Shown: piece after piece, positions 17,699-26,157 of the stretch
How positions within the stretch are numbered: the stretch's first letter is position 1
Layout of the letters: every line of letters begins with the position of its first letter
Origin: Pseudomonas sp. GM74
Lineage (GTDB): Bacteria; Pseudomonadota; Gammaproteobacteria; Pseudomonadales; Pseudomonadaceae
DNA length: 64,000 nt
Direction: 5' to 3'
NCBI RefSeq assembly: GCF_000282455.1
Contig: NZ_AKJG01000150.1
Span: 37,514 to 101,513 of the forward strand
Made by a program: the position numbers and the translations under genes
The notes under the pieces: model-generated
Databases searched by the model: none
What the model was told of the DNA's origin: nothing
Seen by the model: the letters and a program-made list of their open reading frames with translations, nothing else

Positions 17699-18808
17699 TT
17701 AGCCGCGCGCAATAACGGCAGCGTCAGCTTCGACCTTTTCGGCCGCCTTCTGCCGGATCAAGCGCTCAAGCTCATCCACCAGATTGTCATTCGTCAGCTT
17801 CTGCGACGGCTTGCCGTCGATGTAAATCAGGTTCGGCGTGCCGCCGGTCAAGCCGATATGGGCTTCCTTGGCTTCGCCCGGGCCGTTGACCACGCAACCG
17901 ATCACCGCGACATCCAGCGGCACCAGCAAATCCTCGAGGCGCCCTTCCAGCTCGTTCATGGTCTTGACCACATCGAAGTTCTGCCGCGAGCAGCTCGGGC
18001 AGGCGATGAAGTTGATGCCACGGGAACGCAGGTGCAGGGATTTGAGAATGTCGTAGCCGACTTTCACTTCCTCGACCGGGTCGGCCGCCAACGAGATGCG
18101 GATAGTATCGCCAATCCCTTCGGCGAGCAGCATACCGAGGCCCACGGCAGATTTCACCGTGCCGGAACGCAAACCACCGGCTTCGGTGATGCCCAGGTGC
18201 AGCGGCTGGACGATTTCCTTGGCCAGCAGGCGGTAGGCTTCGACGGCCATGAACACGTCGGAGGCTTTCACGCTGACCTTGAAGTCCTGGAAGTTCAGGC
18301 GTTCAAGGTGCTCGACGTGGCGCAAGGCAGACTCGACCAGCGCCGCCGGCGTCGGCTCGCCGTATTTCTTTTGCAGGTCTTTTTCCAGGGAACCGGCGTT
18401 CACGCCGATACGGATCGGGATCCCGCGGTCACGGGCGGCATCGACCACCGCGCGCACACGGTCTTCGCGACCGATATTGCCCGGGTTGATCCGCAGGCAA
18501 TCGACACCCAGTTCAGCTACGCGCAAGGCGATCCGGTAGTCGAAGTGAATGTCGGCAACCAGGGGCACCTTGACCAGCTGCTTGATCTTGCCGAAGGCTT
18601 CGGCGGCATCCATGTCCGGTACGGAAACCCGCACGATATCGACGCCGGCCGCTTCCAGGCGATTGATTTGCGCGACCGTGGCCGCGACATCGTTGGTGTC
18701 GCTGTTGGTCATGCTCTGCACAGCGATAGGCGCATCGCCGCCAACAGGCACGTTACCGACCCAGATCTTGCGGGATTCGCGACGTTTGATTGGAGATTCG
18801 CCGTGCAT
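17699..18808 (-). CDS. ispG: 4-hydroxy-3-methylbut-2-enyl diphosphate synthase (GcpE)
   Basis: Penultimate step of the MEP isoprenoid pathway, an iron-sulfur enzyme that depends on the isc machinery encoded nearby. The 369-residue protein has an N-terminal TIM barrel and a C-terminal domain with the [4Fe-4S] ligands C270, C273, C305 and E312 (IACPSCSR and IGCVVNGPGEAKE). It sits between rodZ and hisS in one operon. Confidence 0.96.
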   Translation of the reverse strand: MHGESPIKRRESRKIWVGNVPVGGDAPIAVQSMTNSDTNDVAATVAQINRLEAAGVDIVRVSVPDMDAAEAFGKIKQLVKVPLVADIHFDYRIALRVAELGVDCLRINPGNIGREDRVRAVVDAARDRGIPIRIGVNAGSLEKDLQKKYGEPTPAALVESALRHVEHLERLNFQDFKVSVKASDVFMAVEAYRLLAKEIVQPLHLGITEAGGLRSGTVKSAVGLGMLLAEGIGDTIRISLAADPVEEVKVGYDILKSLHLRSRGINFIACPSCSRQNFDVVKTMNELEGRLEDLLVPLDVAVIGCVVNGPGEAKEAHIGLTGGTPNLIYIDGKPSQKLTNDNLVDELERLIRQKAAEKVEADAAVIARG

Positions 18809-18811
18809 GAC

Positions 18812-19855
18812 TTATTGACCCAACTTCAGGCGAGCAGTCTCGCCACTGGTGAACGGAGCGACATCAACCGGCTGGCCGTTGTAGCTGACCTGAGCGCCGC
18901 GGGCAAAGCCCAGACGCACGGCGAACGGTGGTTTGCCATTGACTGCCAGGCTGTCGCCTTTGCGTTTGAGACCGCTGAACAGCACCTTGCCGCTACCGTC
19001 GGTCACTTGTGTCCAGCAATCGGAGGTGAACTGCACCTGAACCTGGCCTTGACCGGCCACTGGCGCGGCTTGCGCTGGAGCAGGAGCAACAGGGGCTGCC
19101 GGTGCAGTCGTAACCGGGGCTGGAACAACTGGAGCTGCCGGAGCCGGAGTTGCCGGGGCCACCGGCGCTGCGACAACGGGCGCGGTGGTGTGCGCGGGTG
19201 CAGCTGGCGTGGTCGGCGCTGCCGGGGTGGCTGGCGCAGTCGATTGAGTCTGAGCCTGCTCTGGTGCTTCAGCCGGAACGTCGGCCTGTGGCAGCGCAAG
19301 GGCGGTTCCGCCGTCAGTCTGACCTTCCGCGACGGCCTGGTCTTCCGGCTCGTCCAGCGGATGAATCTGTGTCGTACCGTCGGCACCTTCGACTTCAACG
19401 TGCTCTGGTGCCAGACCGATCAGGTCCTTGGTGCGCATCGAGGTCTGATCCTGCCACCAGACGAAACCGCCACCGATCACCGCGACCAGCAACAGCAGGC
19501 TGACGATTCGCAAAATGGTGTGGGAAACCCGGACCGGCTCTTCAATACGACCCAGGCTGTGGACATTGCTGCCCTGGGAATCGGTACCGGTGGACTGATC
19601 GAATTGCTGGACCAGAACGGCCTGGTCCATGCCGAGCAATTTGGCATAGGCGCGAATGTACCCGCGGGCAAAAGTATGCCCGGGCAGCTTGTCGAAGGCG
19701 CCGGCTTCCAGATTGCTCAGGGAAGTGGTGGTGAGGTTGAGCTTGAGGGCCACTTCGGCCAGCGACCAGCCATTGCTTTCGCGGGCCTGGCGCAAAGTCT
19801 CACCGGGGTTTACGCGATTCGCTGCTACAACTTCGGGATGCGCCGCTTTCATCAT
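18812..19855 (-). CDS. rodZ: Cell-shape protein RodZ
   Basis: Membrane-bound MreB partner that controls rod shape. The 347-residue protein has a cytoplasmic HTH domain (about 14-80), one membrane segment (about 114-134), a long periplasmic Ala/Pro/Thr-rich linker (about 185-275) and a C-terminal DUF4115 domain. The start overlaps the pilF stop (ATGATGA), so ATG 19855 or 19852 is possible. It ends 3 bases before ispG. Confidence 0.92.
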   Translation of the reverse strand: MMKAAHPEVVAANRVNPGETLRQARESNGWSLAEVALKLNLTTTSLSNLEAGAFDKLPGHTFARGYIRAYAKLLGMDQAVLVQQFDQSTGTDSQGSNVHSLGRIEEPVRVSHTILRIVSLLLLVAVIGGGFVWWQDQTSMRTKDLIGLAPEHVEVEGADGTTQIHPLDEPEDQAVAEGQTDGGTALALPQADVPAEAPEQAQTQSTAPATPAAPTTPAAPAHTTAPVVAAPVAPATPAPAAPVVPAPVTTAPAAPVAPAPAQAAPVAGQGQVQVQFTSDCWTQVTDGSGKVLFSGLKRKGDSLAVNGKPPFAVRLGFARGAQVSYNGQPVDVAPFTSGETARLKLGQ

Positions 19856-20610
19856 TGCTCCGACAGGTATTGCTGATATTCCGGCGTACCGGGATAGAGT
19901 CTTTTTAGTTGCAGGCCTGCACTTGCGGCCTTGTCGCGGTCGTCGAACACTTTTGCCAGCCGAACGCCGAGCAATAGACTACGTGCATTTTGTTCGGAGA
20001 GCTGGCTAAAACGGTCGTAATAGTCACGCGCGGGCACATAATGCCTGTCTTCGTAAGACAACTCAGCCATTTCCAGCAATGCACGTGGTTGTTGGCGATT
20101 CAGGCGCAGGGCTTTTTCCAGTTGCTGTTGGGCCAAATCGCGCTGACCGAGCATCGCAGCGGTCATACCCAGGTTCTCGAACACCCGCGAACGCTCAGGA
20201 TACAGGGTATCGGCAGCGGCTTGTTCAAAGCGCTCGTAGGCTTCCTTGTAACGTTTCTGCTCGAACAAAAAACTGCCGTAGTTATTGAGGATTCGTGCAT
20301 CGGCGGGACGGGAAGCCAGCGCCTTGCGAAAATGCTCGTCGGCAAGTTCCGGTTCCATCTCGGCCTGGAACACCAACCCCAGCGCCGCATTGGCATCCGG
20401 GTCGGAGTCATCCAGCTCCAGCGCTTTCTTCAGTGGAACCTTGGCACGCTCGGTCATGCCTTGTTGCAAATACCCGATACCGAGTTGCACATAGGCCTCA
20501 CGCGCTTCATCACGGCCCTTGCTGGTCTTCATCGGGTTGTAATCGCCCGAAAGCACGCAGCCAGCACACAGGCTGGCCAACAGCAAAAGCAGCGCAAAGC
20601 GCAGGGACAT
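19852..20610 (-). CDS. pilF: Type IV pilus pilotin lipoprotein PilF/PilW
   Basis: Outer-membrane lipoprotein that assembles the PilQ secretin. It has a signal peptide with lipobox LCAGC (lipidated C18) and about six TPR motifs in the remaining 230 residues, including GIGYLQQGMTERA. It lies 16 bases after rlmN and overlaps rodZ, the conserved rlmN-pilF-rodZ-ispG order. Confidence 0.93.
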   Translation of the reverse strand: MSLRFALLLLLASLCAGCVLSGDYNPMKTSKGRDEAREAYVQLGIGYLQQGMTERAKVPLKKALELDDSDPDANAALGLVFQAEMEPELADEHFRKALASRPADARILNNYGSFLFEQKRYKEAYERFEQAAADTLYPERSRVFENLGMTAAMLGQRDLAQQQLEKALRLNRQQPRALLEMAELSYEDRHYVPARDYYDRFSQLSEQNARSLLLGVRLAKVFDDRDKAASAGLQLKRLYPGTPEYQQYLSEQ

Positions 20611-20626
20611 AGAGATCCTCTCTCGG

Positions 20627-21772
20627 TTACTTATTCGCAGCGTCTTGAGCCATATCGTTTTCGGCGTTCAGTTCACGCACGGCGATATAACGTTCGCTGC
20701 GACGGGTGCGATCCAGCACCTGCCCTACCAATTGACCACAGGCCGCATCGATGTCTTCACCACGGGTGGTGCGGACAGTGACGTTGAAACCGGCATGATG
20801 AAGCTGATCCTGGAAACGCCGAATGGCGTTGTTGCTCGGGCGCTCGTAACCGGAGTGCGGGAACGGGTTGAACGGGATCAGGTTGATCTTGCACGGGATG
20901 TTCTTGAGCAGCTCGATCATTTCCACGGCGTGCTCGACCTTGTCGTTGATGTCTTTGAGCAAGGTGTATTCGATGGTCAGCACGCGCTTTTCGCCGAGAT
21001 TCGACATATAGCGCTGGCACGACTCGAGCAGCATCTTAAGCGGATACTTCTTGTTGATCGGCACCAATTGGTTACGCAATGCGTCATTCGGTGCGTGCAG
21101 GGACAACGCCAGGGAGACGTCGATGTGCTTGGAGAGCTCATCGATCATCGGCACCACGCCGGAGGTCGACAGGGTCACACGGCGCTTGGAAATGCCGTAG
21201 CCCAGGTCGTCCATCATCAAATGCATGGCCGCGACGACGTTGTCGAAGTTCAGCAGCGGCTCACCCATGCCCATCATCACCACGTTGGTGATGGCACGGT
21301 CGACGGTTGCCGGGACGCTGCCAAAGGATTTGTTGGCAATCCACACCTGGCCGATGACTTCGGCGGCGGTGAGGTTGCTGTTGAAGCCTTGCTTGCCGGT
21401 GGAGCAGAAACTGCAATCCAGGGCACAGCCTGCCTGGGACGAAACGCACAAGGTGCCGCGCTTGCCCTGGGGAATGTACACGGTCTCGACGCAGCTGCCG
21501 GACGCCACACGCACCACCCACTTGCGGGTGCCGTCGCTGGAGATGTCCTCGCTGACCACTTCCGGACCACGGACCTCGGCAACAGACTTGAGCTTTTCGC
21601 GCAAGGCCTTGCTGACGTTCGTCATGGCATCGAAATCATCGACACCAAAGTGGTGAATCCATTTCATTACCTGACCGGCACGGAAACGCTTCTCCCCGAT
21701 TGAGTCGAAGAATTTTTCCATTTCCAGCTGGGTCAGACCCAGCAGGTTAGTTTTTACAGTCGATGTAGTCAT
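20627..21772 (-). CDS. rlmN: Dual-specificity RNA methyltransferase RlmN
   Basis: Radical-SAM enzyme that methylates A2503 of 23S rRNA and A37 of some tRNAs. The 381-residue protein carries the [4Fe-4S] motif C116-x3-C120-x2-C123 (CALDCSFC), the MGMGEPLLN SAM-binding segment and a conserved C-terminal cysteine near 348 (DIDAACGQL) needed for release of the methylated RNA. It heads the rlmN-pilF-rodZ-ispG-hisS-yfgM-bamB block, 28 bases after ndk. Confidence 0.96.
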   Translation of the reverse strand: MTTSTVKTNLLGLTQLEMEKFFDSIGEKRFRAGQVMKWIHHFGVDDFDAMTNVSKALREKLKSVAEVRGPEVVSEDISSDGTRKWVVRVASGSCVETVYIPQGKRGTLCVSSQAGCALDCSFCSTGKQGFNSNLTAAEVIGQVWIANKSFGSVPATVDRAITNVVMMGMGEPLLNFDNVVAAMHLMMDDLGYGISKRRVTLSTSGVVPMIDELSKHIDVSLALSLHAPNDALRNQLVPINKKYPLKMLLESCQRYMSNLGEKRVLTIEYTLLKDINDKVEHAVEMIELLKNIPCKINLIPFNPFPHSGYERPSNNAIRRFQDQLHHAGFNVTVRTTRGEDIDAACGQLVGQVLDRTRRSERYIAVRELNAENDMAQDAANK

Positions 21773-21800
21773 GGATTCACCTTCACTCTTAAGCCAATGC

Positions 21801-22226
21801 TTAGCGAGTGGTTACTTCAGTAGCTGCGAAGAAGTACGAGATTTCGCGAGCGGCAGCGGCTTCGGAGTCCGAACCGTGTACGGCGTTGGCGTCGATGGAG
21901 TCAGCGAAGTCAGCGCGGATGGTGCCGGCAGCAGCTTCTTTAGGGTTGGTAGCGCCCATCAGCTCACGATTCAGAGCGATAGCGTTCTCGCCTTCCAGAA
22001 CCTGAACGACAACCGGACCGGAGATCATGAAAGCAACCAGGTCGTTGAAGAAACCACGAGCGCTGTGCTCAGCGTAGAAGCCTTCGGCTTCGGCTTTGGA
22101 CAGTTGCTTGAGTTTCGAAGCTACAACGCGCAGGCCAGCTTTTTCGAAACGAGTGGTGATCTCGCCGATAACGTTTTTAGCAACGGCGTCAGGCTTGATG
22201 ATGGAGAAAGTACGTTGAACAGCCAT
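21801..22226 (-). CDS. ndk: Nucleoside diphosphate kinase
   Basis: Balances nucleoside triphosphate pools by phosphotransfer through a phosphohistidine. The 141-residue protein has the opening MAVQRTFSIIKPDAV, the nucleotide-binding RGFFNDLV region and the active-site H117 in NAVHGSD. It has its own promoter candidate inside the isc terminator region and precedes rlmN. Confidence 0.97.
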   Translation of the reverse strand: MAVQRTFSIIKPDAVAKNVIGEITTRFEKAGLRVVASKLKQLSKAEAEGFYAEHSARGFFNDLVAFMISGPVVVQVLEGENAIALNRELMGATNPKEAAAGTIRADFADSIDANAVHGSDSEAAAAREISYFFAATEVTTR

Positions 22227-22262
22227 GGTGTAACTCCAGAAACGGTAATTTACGAAAAATTA

Positions 22263-22285
22263 AACCCGCGAATTATACGCGGGTT
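22263..22285 (-). terminator. Terminator of the isc operon
   Basis: Stem AACCCGCG (22278-22285 on the minus strand) / CGCGGGTT (22263-22270), then TAATTTTT. It is 30 bases after the iscX stop. Its loop holds the ndk -10 box. Confidence 0.65.
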
Positions 22286-22300
22286 CTCGGGTATTGCCTA
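22272..22300 (-). promoter_or_regulatory. Candidate ndk promoter
   Basis: Minus-strand -35 TAGGCA (22295-22300), 17-base spacer and perfect -10 TATAAT (22272-22277), about 45 bases ahead of the ndk start. The -10 lies in the loop of the isc terminator hairpin. Confidence 0.6.
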
Positions 22301-22314
22301 ACCTGCGGCGTGGC

Positions 22315-22515
22315 TCAGTCGCGTTCTTCGATCCAGTGGGCCTGAATGGCCTCCAGGATCTTTTCGCCACAATGCTCAGGCATGTCGTCGAAATCGGGCA
22401 ATTCCATCACCCATTTACGCAGATCGACGAAGTTGACCGACATAGGATCCACGTCGGGCTTGCTTTCAGCCAGCTGGATCGCGATCTCCAGCACATCAGT
22501 CCACTTGAGTTTCAT
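22315..22515 (-). CDS. iscX: Fe-S cluster assembly protein IscX
   Basis: Small acidic protein (66 residues, opening MKLKWTDVLEIA) that binds IscS and iron and tunes cluster assembly. It is the last gene of the isc operon, 14 bases after fdx. A longer reading frame starting at 22614 would run into fdx and is rejected. Confidence 0.92.
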   Translation of the reverse strand: MKLKWTDVLEIAIQLAESKPDVDPMSVNFVDLRKWVMELPDFDDMPEHCGEKILEAIQAHWIEERD

Positions 22516-22529
22516 GACAATTCCTTGAA

Positions 22530-22871
22530 TCAGTGCGGCGCTTCGGCGGCGTGGTTGAGCGAGTACTTCGGAATCTCGACCGTCAGGTCTTCGGTACCGA
22601 CCTTGGCCTGGCACCCCAGGCGGGACTCGCGCTCAAGGCCCCAGGCCTTGTCAAGGTAGTCCTCTTCCAGCTCGTCAGCCTCTTCCAGCGAGTCGAAACC
22701 CTCGCGGATGATGCAGTGGCAGGTGGTGCAGGCGCAGACGCCGCCGCAAGCGCTTTCCATCTCGATGTGGTGCTCATGGGCCAGCTCGAGGATGGAAATA
22801 CCTGTCTCAGCCTCAACAACCATGCCTTCGGGGCAAAACTTCTCGTGTGGCAGAAAAATGACCTGCGGCAT
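22530..22871 (-). CDS. fdx: ISC-system [2Fe-2S] ferredoxin
   Basis: Electron donor for cluster assembly. The 113-residue protein has cluster ligands C42, C48, C51 (CGGVCACTTC) and C87, plus the adrenodoxin-type acidic helix EEADELEEDYLDKAW that contacts partners. It lies between hscA and iscX. Confidence 0.95.
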   Translation of the reverse strand: MPQVIFLPHEKFCPEGMVVEAETGISILELAHEHHIEMESACGGVCACTTCHCIIREGFDSLEEADELEEDYLDKAWGLERESRLGCQAKVGTEDLTVEIPKYSLNHAAEAPH

Positions 22872-22873
22872 CG

Positions 22874-24736
22874 TTATTCCTCAATCTCATTCAGGTTGCG
22901 CCCCGCCAGCGCGGCTTTCACCGTCGAGTCCAGGCGGCGGGCAGCAAAGGCATCGGTCACTTGCGACAGACGCTTGGTCTGCTGCTCGATGGCGTAGCCA
23001 TCGGTACCTTTCATCAGTTCGGCCAGTTCCTGCATCTGCATGTCGATGACCATGCGCTCTTCGGCGTCGAGCAAGCGCTCGCCGTCGGCCTCAAGAGCTG
23101 CCTGCACCGCTTCGATCAGACGCTGGGCGTCGACCTGCTGCTCGCGCAGTACGCGGGCGACCTTGTCGTCATTGGCATGCTGGAACGAGTCCTTGAGCAT
23201 CCTGGCGATTTCGCCGTCGGTCAGGCCGTAGGACGGCTTGACCTGAATGCTGGCTTCAACGCCCGAACCCAGTTCCCGGGCGGAAACGCTGAGCAGACCG
23301 TCGGCATCGACCTGGAAGGTCACGCGGATCTTCGCCGCGCCAGCCACCATCGCCGGAATGCCGCGCAGCTCGAAGCGCGCCAGGGAGCGGCAGTCGCTGA
23401 TCAGCTCACGCTCGCCCTGCAATACGTGGATGGCCATGGCCGACTGGCCGTCTTTATAGGTTGTGAAGTCCTGGGCGCGGGCGACGGGGATGGTGGTGTT
23501 GCGCGGAATCACCTTCTCCATCAGGCCGCCCATGGTTTCCAGCCCCAGGGACAGCGGAATCACGTCCAGCAGCAGCAATTCGCCGCCGTCACGCTTGTTA
23601 CCGGCCAGGGTATCGGCCTGGATCGCAGCACCGATGGCGACCACTTGATCCGGGTCGATTTCCGTCAGTGGCTGGCGACCGAAGGCTTCGGCGACGGCTT
23701 CGCGAACGCGAGGCACGCGAGTCGAACCACCGACCATGACCACGGCGTGCACGTCTTCCAGTTCGATAGCGGAATCACGCACCGCACGGCGGCAGGCTTT
23801 GAGGCTGCGGGCGACCATCGGCTCGATCAGCGCATTGAAGGCTTCGCGGGTCAGCTCGGCTTTCCAGTCGCCATGGGCAACCTCAACAACCGAAGCGTTG
23901 GTCAGGGCCTCCTTGGCCGCACAGGCGGTTTGCAGCAAATTGCGTTGCGCACCCGGATCGAGGTCGGCGGACAGACCGGCGCTCTCGATGATCCAGCCAG
24001 CGATCGCGTGATCGAAGTCATCGCCGCCCAGGGCGCTGTCGCCACCGGTAGCCAGGACTTCGAAGACACCGCCGGTCAGGCGCAGAATCGAAATATCGAA
24101 GGTACCGCCGCCCAGGTCGTAAATCGCGACCAGGCCTTCGGCGTGCTGATCCAGACCGTAAGCCACGGCAGCCGCGGTCGGCTCATTGAGCAAGCGCAGC
24201 ACGTTCAGACCGGCCAGCTTGGCCGCGTCCTTGGTGGCTTGACGCTGAGCGTCGTCGAAATAGGCCGGAACCGTGATCACCGCACCGACCAGCTCGCCAC
24301 CCAAGGTCGCTTCAGCGCGCTGGCGCAGGACCTTGAGGATATCGGCAGAGACTTCGACCGGGCTTTTCGGCCCCTGTATCGTGTCGATGAACGGCATGTG
24401 CGACTCGCCACCGACAAAGCGGTACGGCAGTTGCTCGCCCAATTGCTTGACGTCGGACAGACCACGACCCATCAAGCGCTTGACCGACAGCACGGTGTTC
24501 AACGGATCGGTGGCGGCGGCCAGCTTGGCGGATTCGCCGACCTCGACGCGATCGGCGTGGTAGCGCACGGCAGACGGCAGGATGACCCGCCCTTCTGCGT
24601 CGGCAAGTGGCTCGGAAAGACCACTGCGCAATGCAGCGACCAGCGAATTGGTAGTGCCCAAGTCGATCCCCACAGCCAGACGACGCTGGTGCGGTTGAGG
24701 ACTTTGGCCGGGTTCGGCGATCTGCAGTAGGGCCAT
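22874..24736 (-). CDS. hscA: Hsp70-type chaperone HscA
   Basis: Specialised Hsp70 that binds the LPPVK motif of IscU and drives cluster transfer with HscB. The 620-residue protein has the actin-like ATPase domain (GIDLGTTNSLVA near 24, IYDLGGGTFDIS near 205) and the C-terminal substrate-binding domain. It is 2 bases from fdx. Confidence 0.96.
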   Translation of the reverse strand: MALLQIAEPGQSPQPHQRRLAVGIDLGTTNSLVAALRSGLSEPLADAEGRVILPSAVRYHADRVEVGESAKLAAATDPLNTVLSVKRLMGRGLSDVKQLGEQLPYRFVGGESHMPFIDTIQGPKSPVEVSADILKVLRQRAEATLGGELVGAVITVPAYFDDAQRQATKDAAKLAGLNVLRLLNEPTAAAVAYGLDQHAEGLVAIYDLGGGTFDISILRLTGGVFEVLATGGDSALGGDDFDHAIAGWIIESAGLSADLDPGAQRNLLQTACAAKEALTNASVVEVAHGDWKAELTREAFNALIEPMVARSLKACRRAVRDSAIELEDVHAVVMVGGSTRVPRVREAVAEAFGRQPLTEIDPDQVVAIGAAIQADTLAGNKRDGGELLLLDVIPLSLGLETMGGLMEKVIPRNTTIPVARAQDFTTYKDGQSAMAIHVLQGERELISDCRSLARFELRGIPAMVAGAAKIRVTFQVDADGLLSVSARELGSGVEASIQVKPSYGLTDGEIARMLKDSFQHANDDKVARVLREQQVDAQRLIEAVQAALEADGERLLDAEERMVIDMQMQELAELMKGTDGYAIEQQTKRLSQVTDAFAARRLDSTVKAALAGRNLNEIEE

Positions 24737-24787
24737 CGTTATCAGGACTTATCTGTATATCAGGCGTGCGACCGGAGCGGCACTGGG

Positions 24788-25309
24788 TTAATCGTCGAGG
24801 CGCTCTTCTAACTGGCGCACTTCGTAGGTGAGCTTGTCGAGGAACTGCATGCGCCGCATCAGGCGTTCGGCCCGTTCACGGTGCGCGGTATCGTTCCAGC
24901 AAGCTGCGAAGCTTTGGTTCAGCTCATCCTGGGCTGCCTTCAGGCGACGCTTGAAGACGGCAACGCCATTGAGGTCGGCGCTGTCCTGCAGGTCTTCAAG
25001 CTCTTCGCGCAACTCCATCTGTTGCAACAGAAACTCCGGATCATGCACCGTGACCTCCAGCGGCAGCTCGCCACCATTCAAGGCGAGCAGGTAACGCGCG
25101 CGCTTGGGTGGACTCTTGAGCGTCTGGTAGGCCTCGTTGAGGCTCGCGGATTGCTCCAGCGCCAACCGCTGCTCACGCTCGGAAGCGTCGGCAAAGCGGT
25201 CCGGATGAACACTGCGCGCCAACTCACGGTAGCGCGTAGCCAGCTGATCGAGGTCCAGATCGAAACTCGGTTGCAGCTCGAATAAAGCGAAATGACAAGG
25301 AGTACCCAC
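24788..25309 (-). CDS. hscB: J-domain co-chaperone HscB
   Basis: Co-chaperone that delivers IscU to HscA. The 173-residue protein has an N-terminal J domain with the HPD motif (HPDRFAD) and a C-terminal three-helix IscU-binding domain. The likely start is GTG 25309, which gives the family opening GTPCHFALFELQ. The frame extends upstream without conservation into iscA. Confidence 0.93.
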   Translation of the reverse strand: MGTPCHFALFELQPSFDLDLDQLATRYRELARSVHPDRFADASEREQRLALEQSASLNEAYQTLKSPPKRARYLLALNGGELPLEVTVHDPEFLLQQMELREELEDLQDSADLNGVAVFKRRLKAAQDELNQSFAACWNDTAHRERAERLMRRMQFLDKLTYEVRQLEERLDD

Positions 25310-25317
25310 GACAAGCC

Positions 25318-25641
25318 TCAGATGTTGAAGCTTTCGCCGCAGCCACATTCACCGCGCACGTTGGGGTTGTTGAACTTGAAGCCTTCGTTCAACCCTTCCT
25401 TGACGAAATCGAGTTCGGTGCCGTCCAGGTAGGCCAGGCTTTTCGGGTCGATGATCACTTTTTCGCCGTGACTTTCGAACACCTGGTCCTCAGCAACCAC
25501 CTCGTCGACAAACTCCAGCACGTAGGCAAGGCCGGAACAGCCTGTGGTGCGAACACCCAGACGAATCCCTTCACCTTTGCCGCGCCCGTCGAGGGAGCGT
25601 CGCACGTGCTTAGCCGCCGCTTCTGTCATGCTGATAGCCAT
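25318..25641 (-). CDS. iscA: Iron-sulfur assembly protein IscA
   Basis: A-type carrier for iron or [4Fe-4S] clusters. The 107 residues contain the three conserved cysteines C35, C99 and C101 (TTGCSGL and GECGCGE). Start ATG 25641 gives MAISMTEAAA; an upstream ATG at 25665 is not conserved. Confidence 0.95.
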   Translation of the reverse strand: MAISMTEAAAKHVRRSLDGRGKGEGIRLGVRTTGCSGLAYVLEFVDEVVAEDQVFESHGEKVIIDPKSLAYLDGTELDFVKEGLNEGFKFNNPNVRGECGCGESFNI

Positions 25642-25669
25642 CGTTGACTCCTTACTCGTCGCCAAATGC

Positions 25670-26056
25670 TTAGATCAAGCCTTTCTTCTGCTTGTAGTCG
25701 CGAACAGCCGCCTTGATGGCGTCTTCAGCGAGTACCGAGCAGTGGATTTTCACTGGCGGCAGGGCCAGTTCTTCAGCCAGCTGGGTGTTCTTGATGGTTT
25801 CCGCTTCGTCCAGGGTCTTGCCCTTCATCCACTCGGTGGCAAGGGAGCTGGAAGCGATAGCCGAACCGCAGCCGTAAGTCTTGAACTTGGCATCTTCGAT
25901 GATGCCGGCGTCGTTGACCTTGATCTGCAGGCGCATCACGTCGCCGCACGCCGGAGCGCCGACCATGCCGGTGCCGACATCAGGATCTTCCGCGTCCATC
26001 TTGCCGACGTTGCGCGGGTTTTCGTAGTGGTCGATGACCTTTTCGCTGTAAGCCAT
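25670..26056 (-). CDS. iscU: Fe-S scaffold protein IscU
   Basis: Scaffold on which IscS sulfur and iron form [2Fe-2S] clusters. The 128-residue protein has cluster cysteines C37, C63 and C106 and the HscA recognition motif LPPVK at 99-103. About 100 bases separate it from iscS; I see no gene or clear signal in that gap. Confidence 0.96.
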   Translation of the reverse strand: MAYSEKVIDHYENPRNVGKMDAEDPDVGTGMVGAPACGDVMRLQIKVNDAGIIEDAKFKTYGCGSAIASSSLATEWMKGKTLDEAETIKNTQLAEELALPPVKIHCSVLAEDAIKAAVRDYKQKKGLI

Positions 26057-26157
26057 GATTCTCAATCCTCACTCATCAGGGCCGCTCTTGAGACCCTGCA
26101 GTTGCGCTGCGTTTACCGCCGCGCTGCTACAGGACCTGTATCCGGCGGCTTCTTTGT

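Noticed and set aside
17858..19876. A 672-codon plus-strand frame over ispG and rodZ
   Set aside because: It is antisense to two clear genes in a conserved operon and has low-complexity Gly/Arg-rich sequence.
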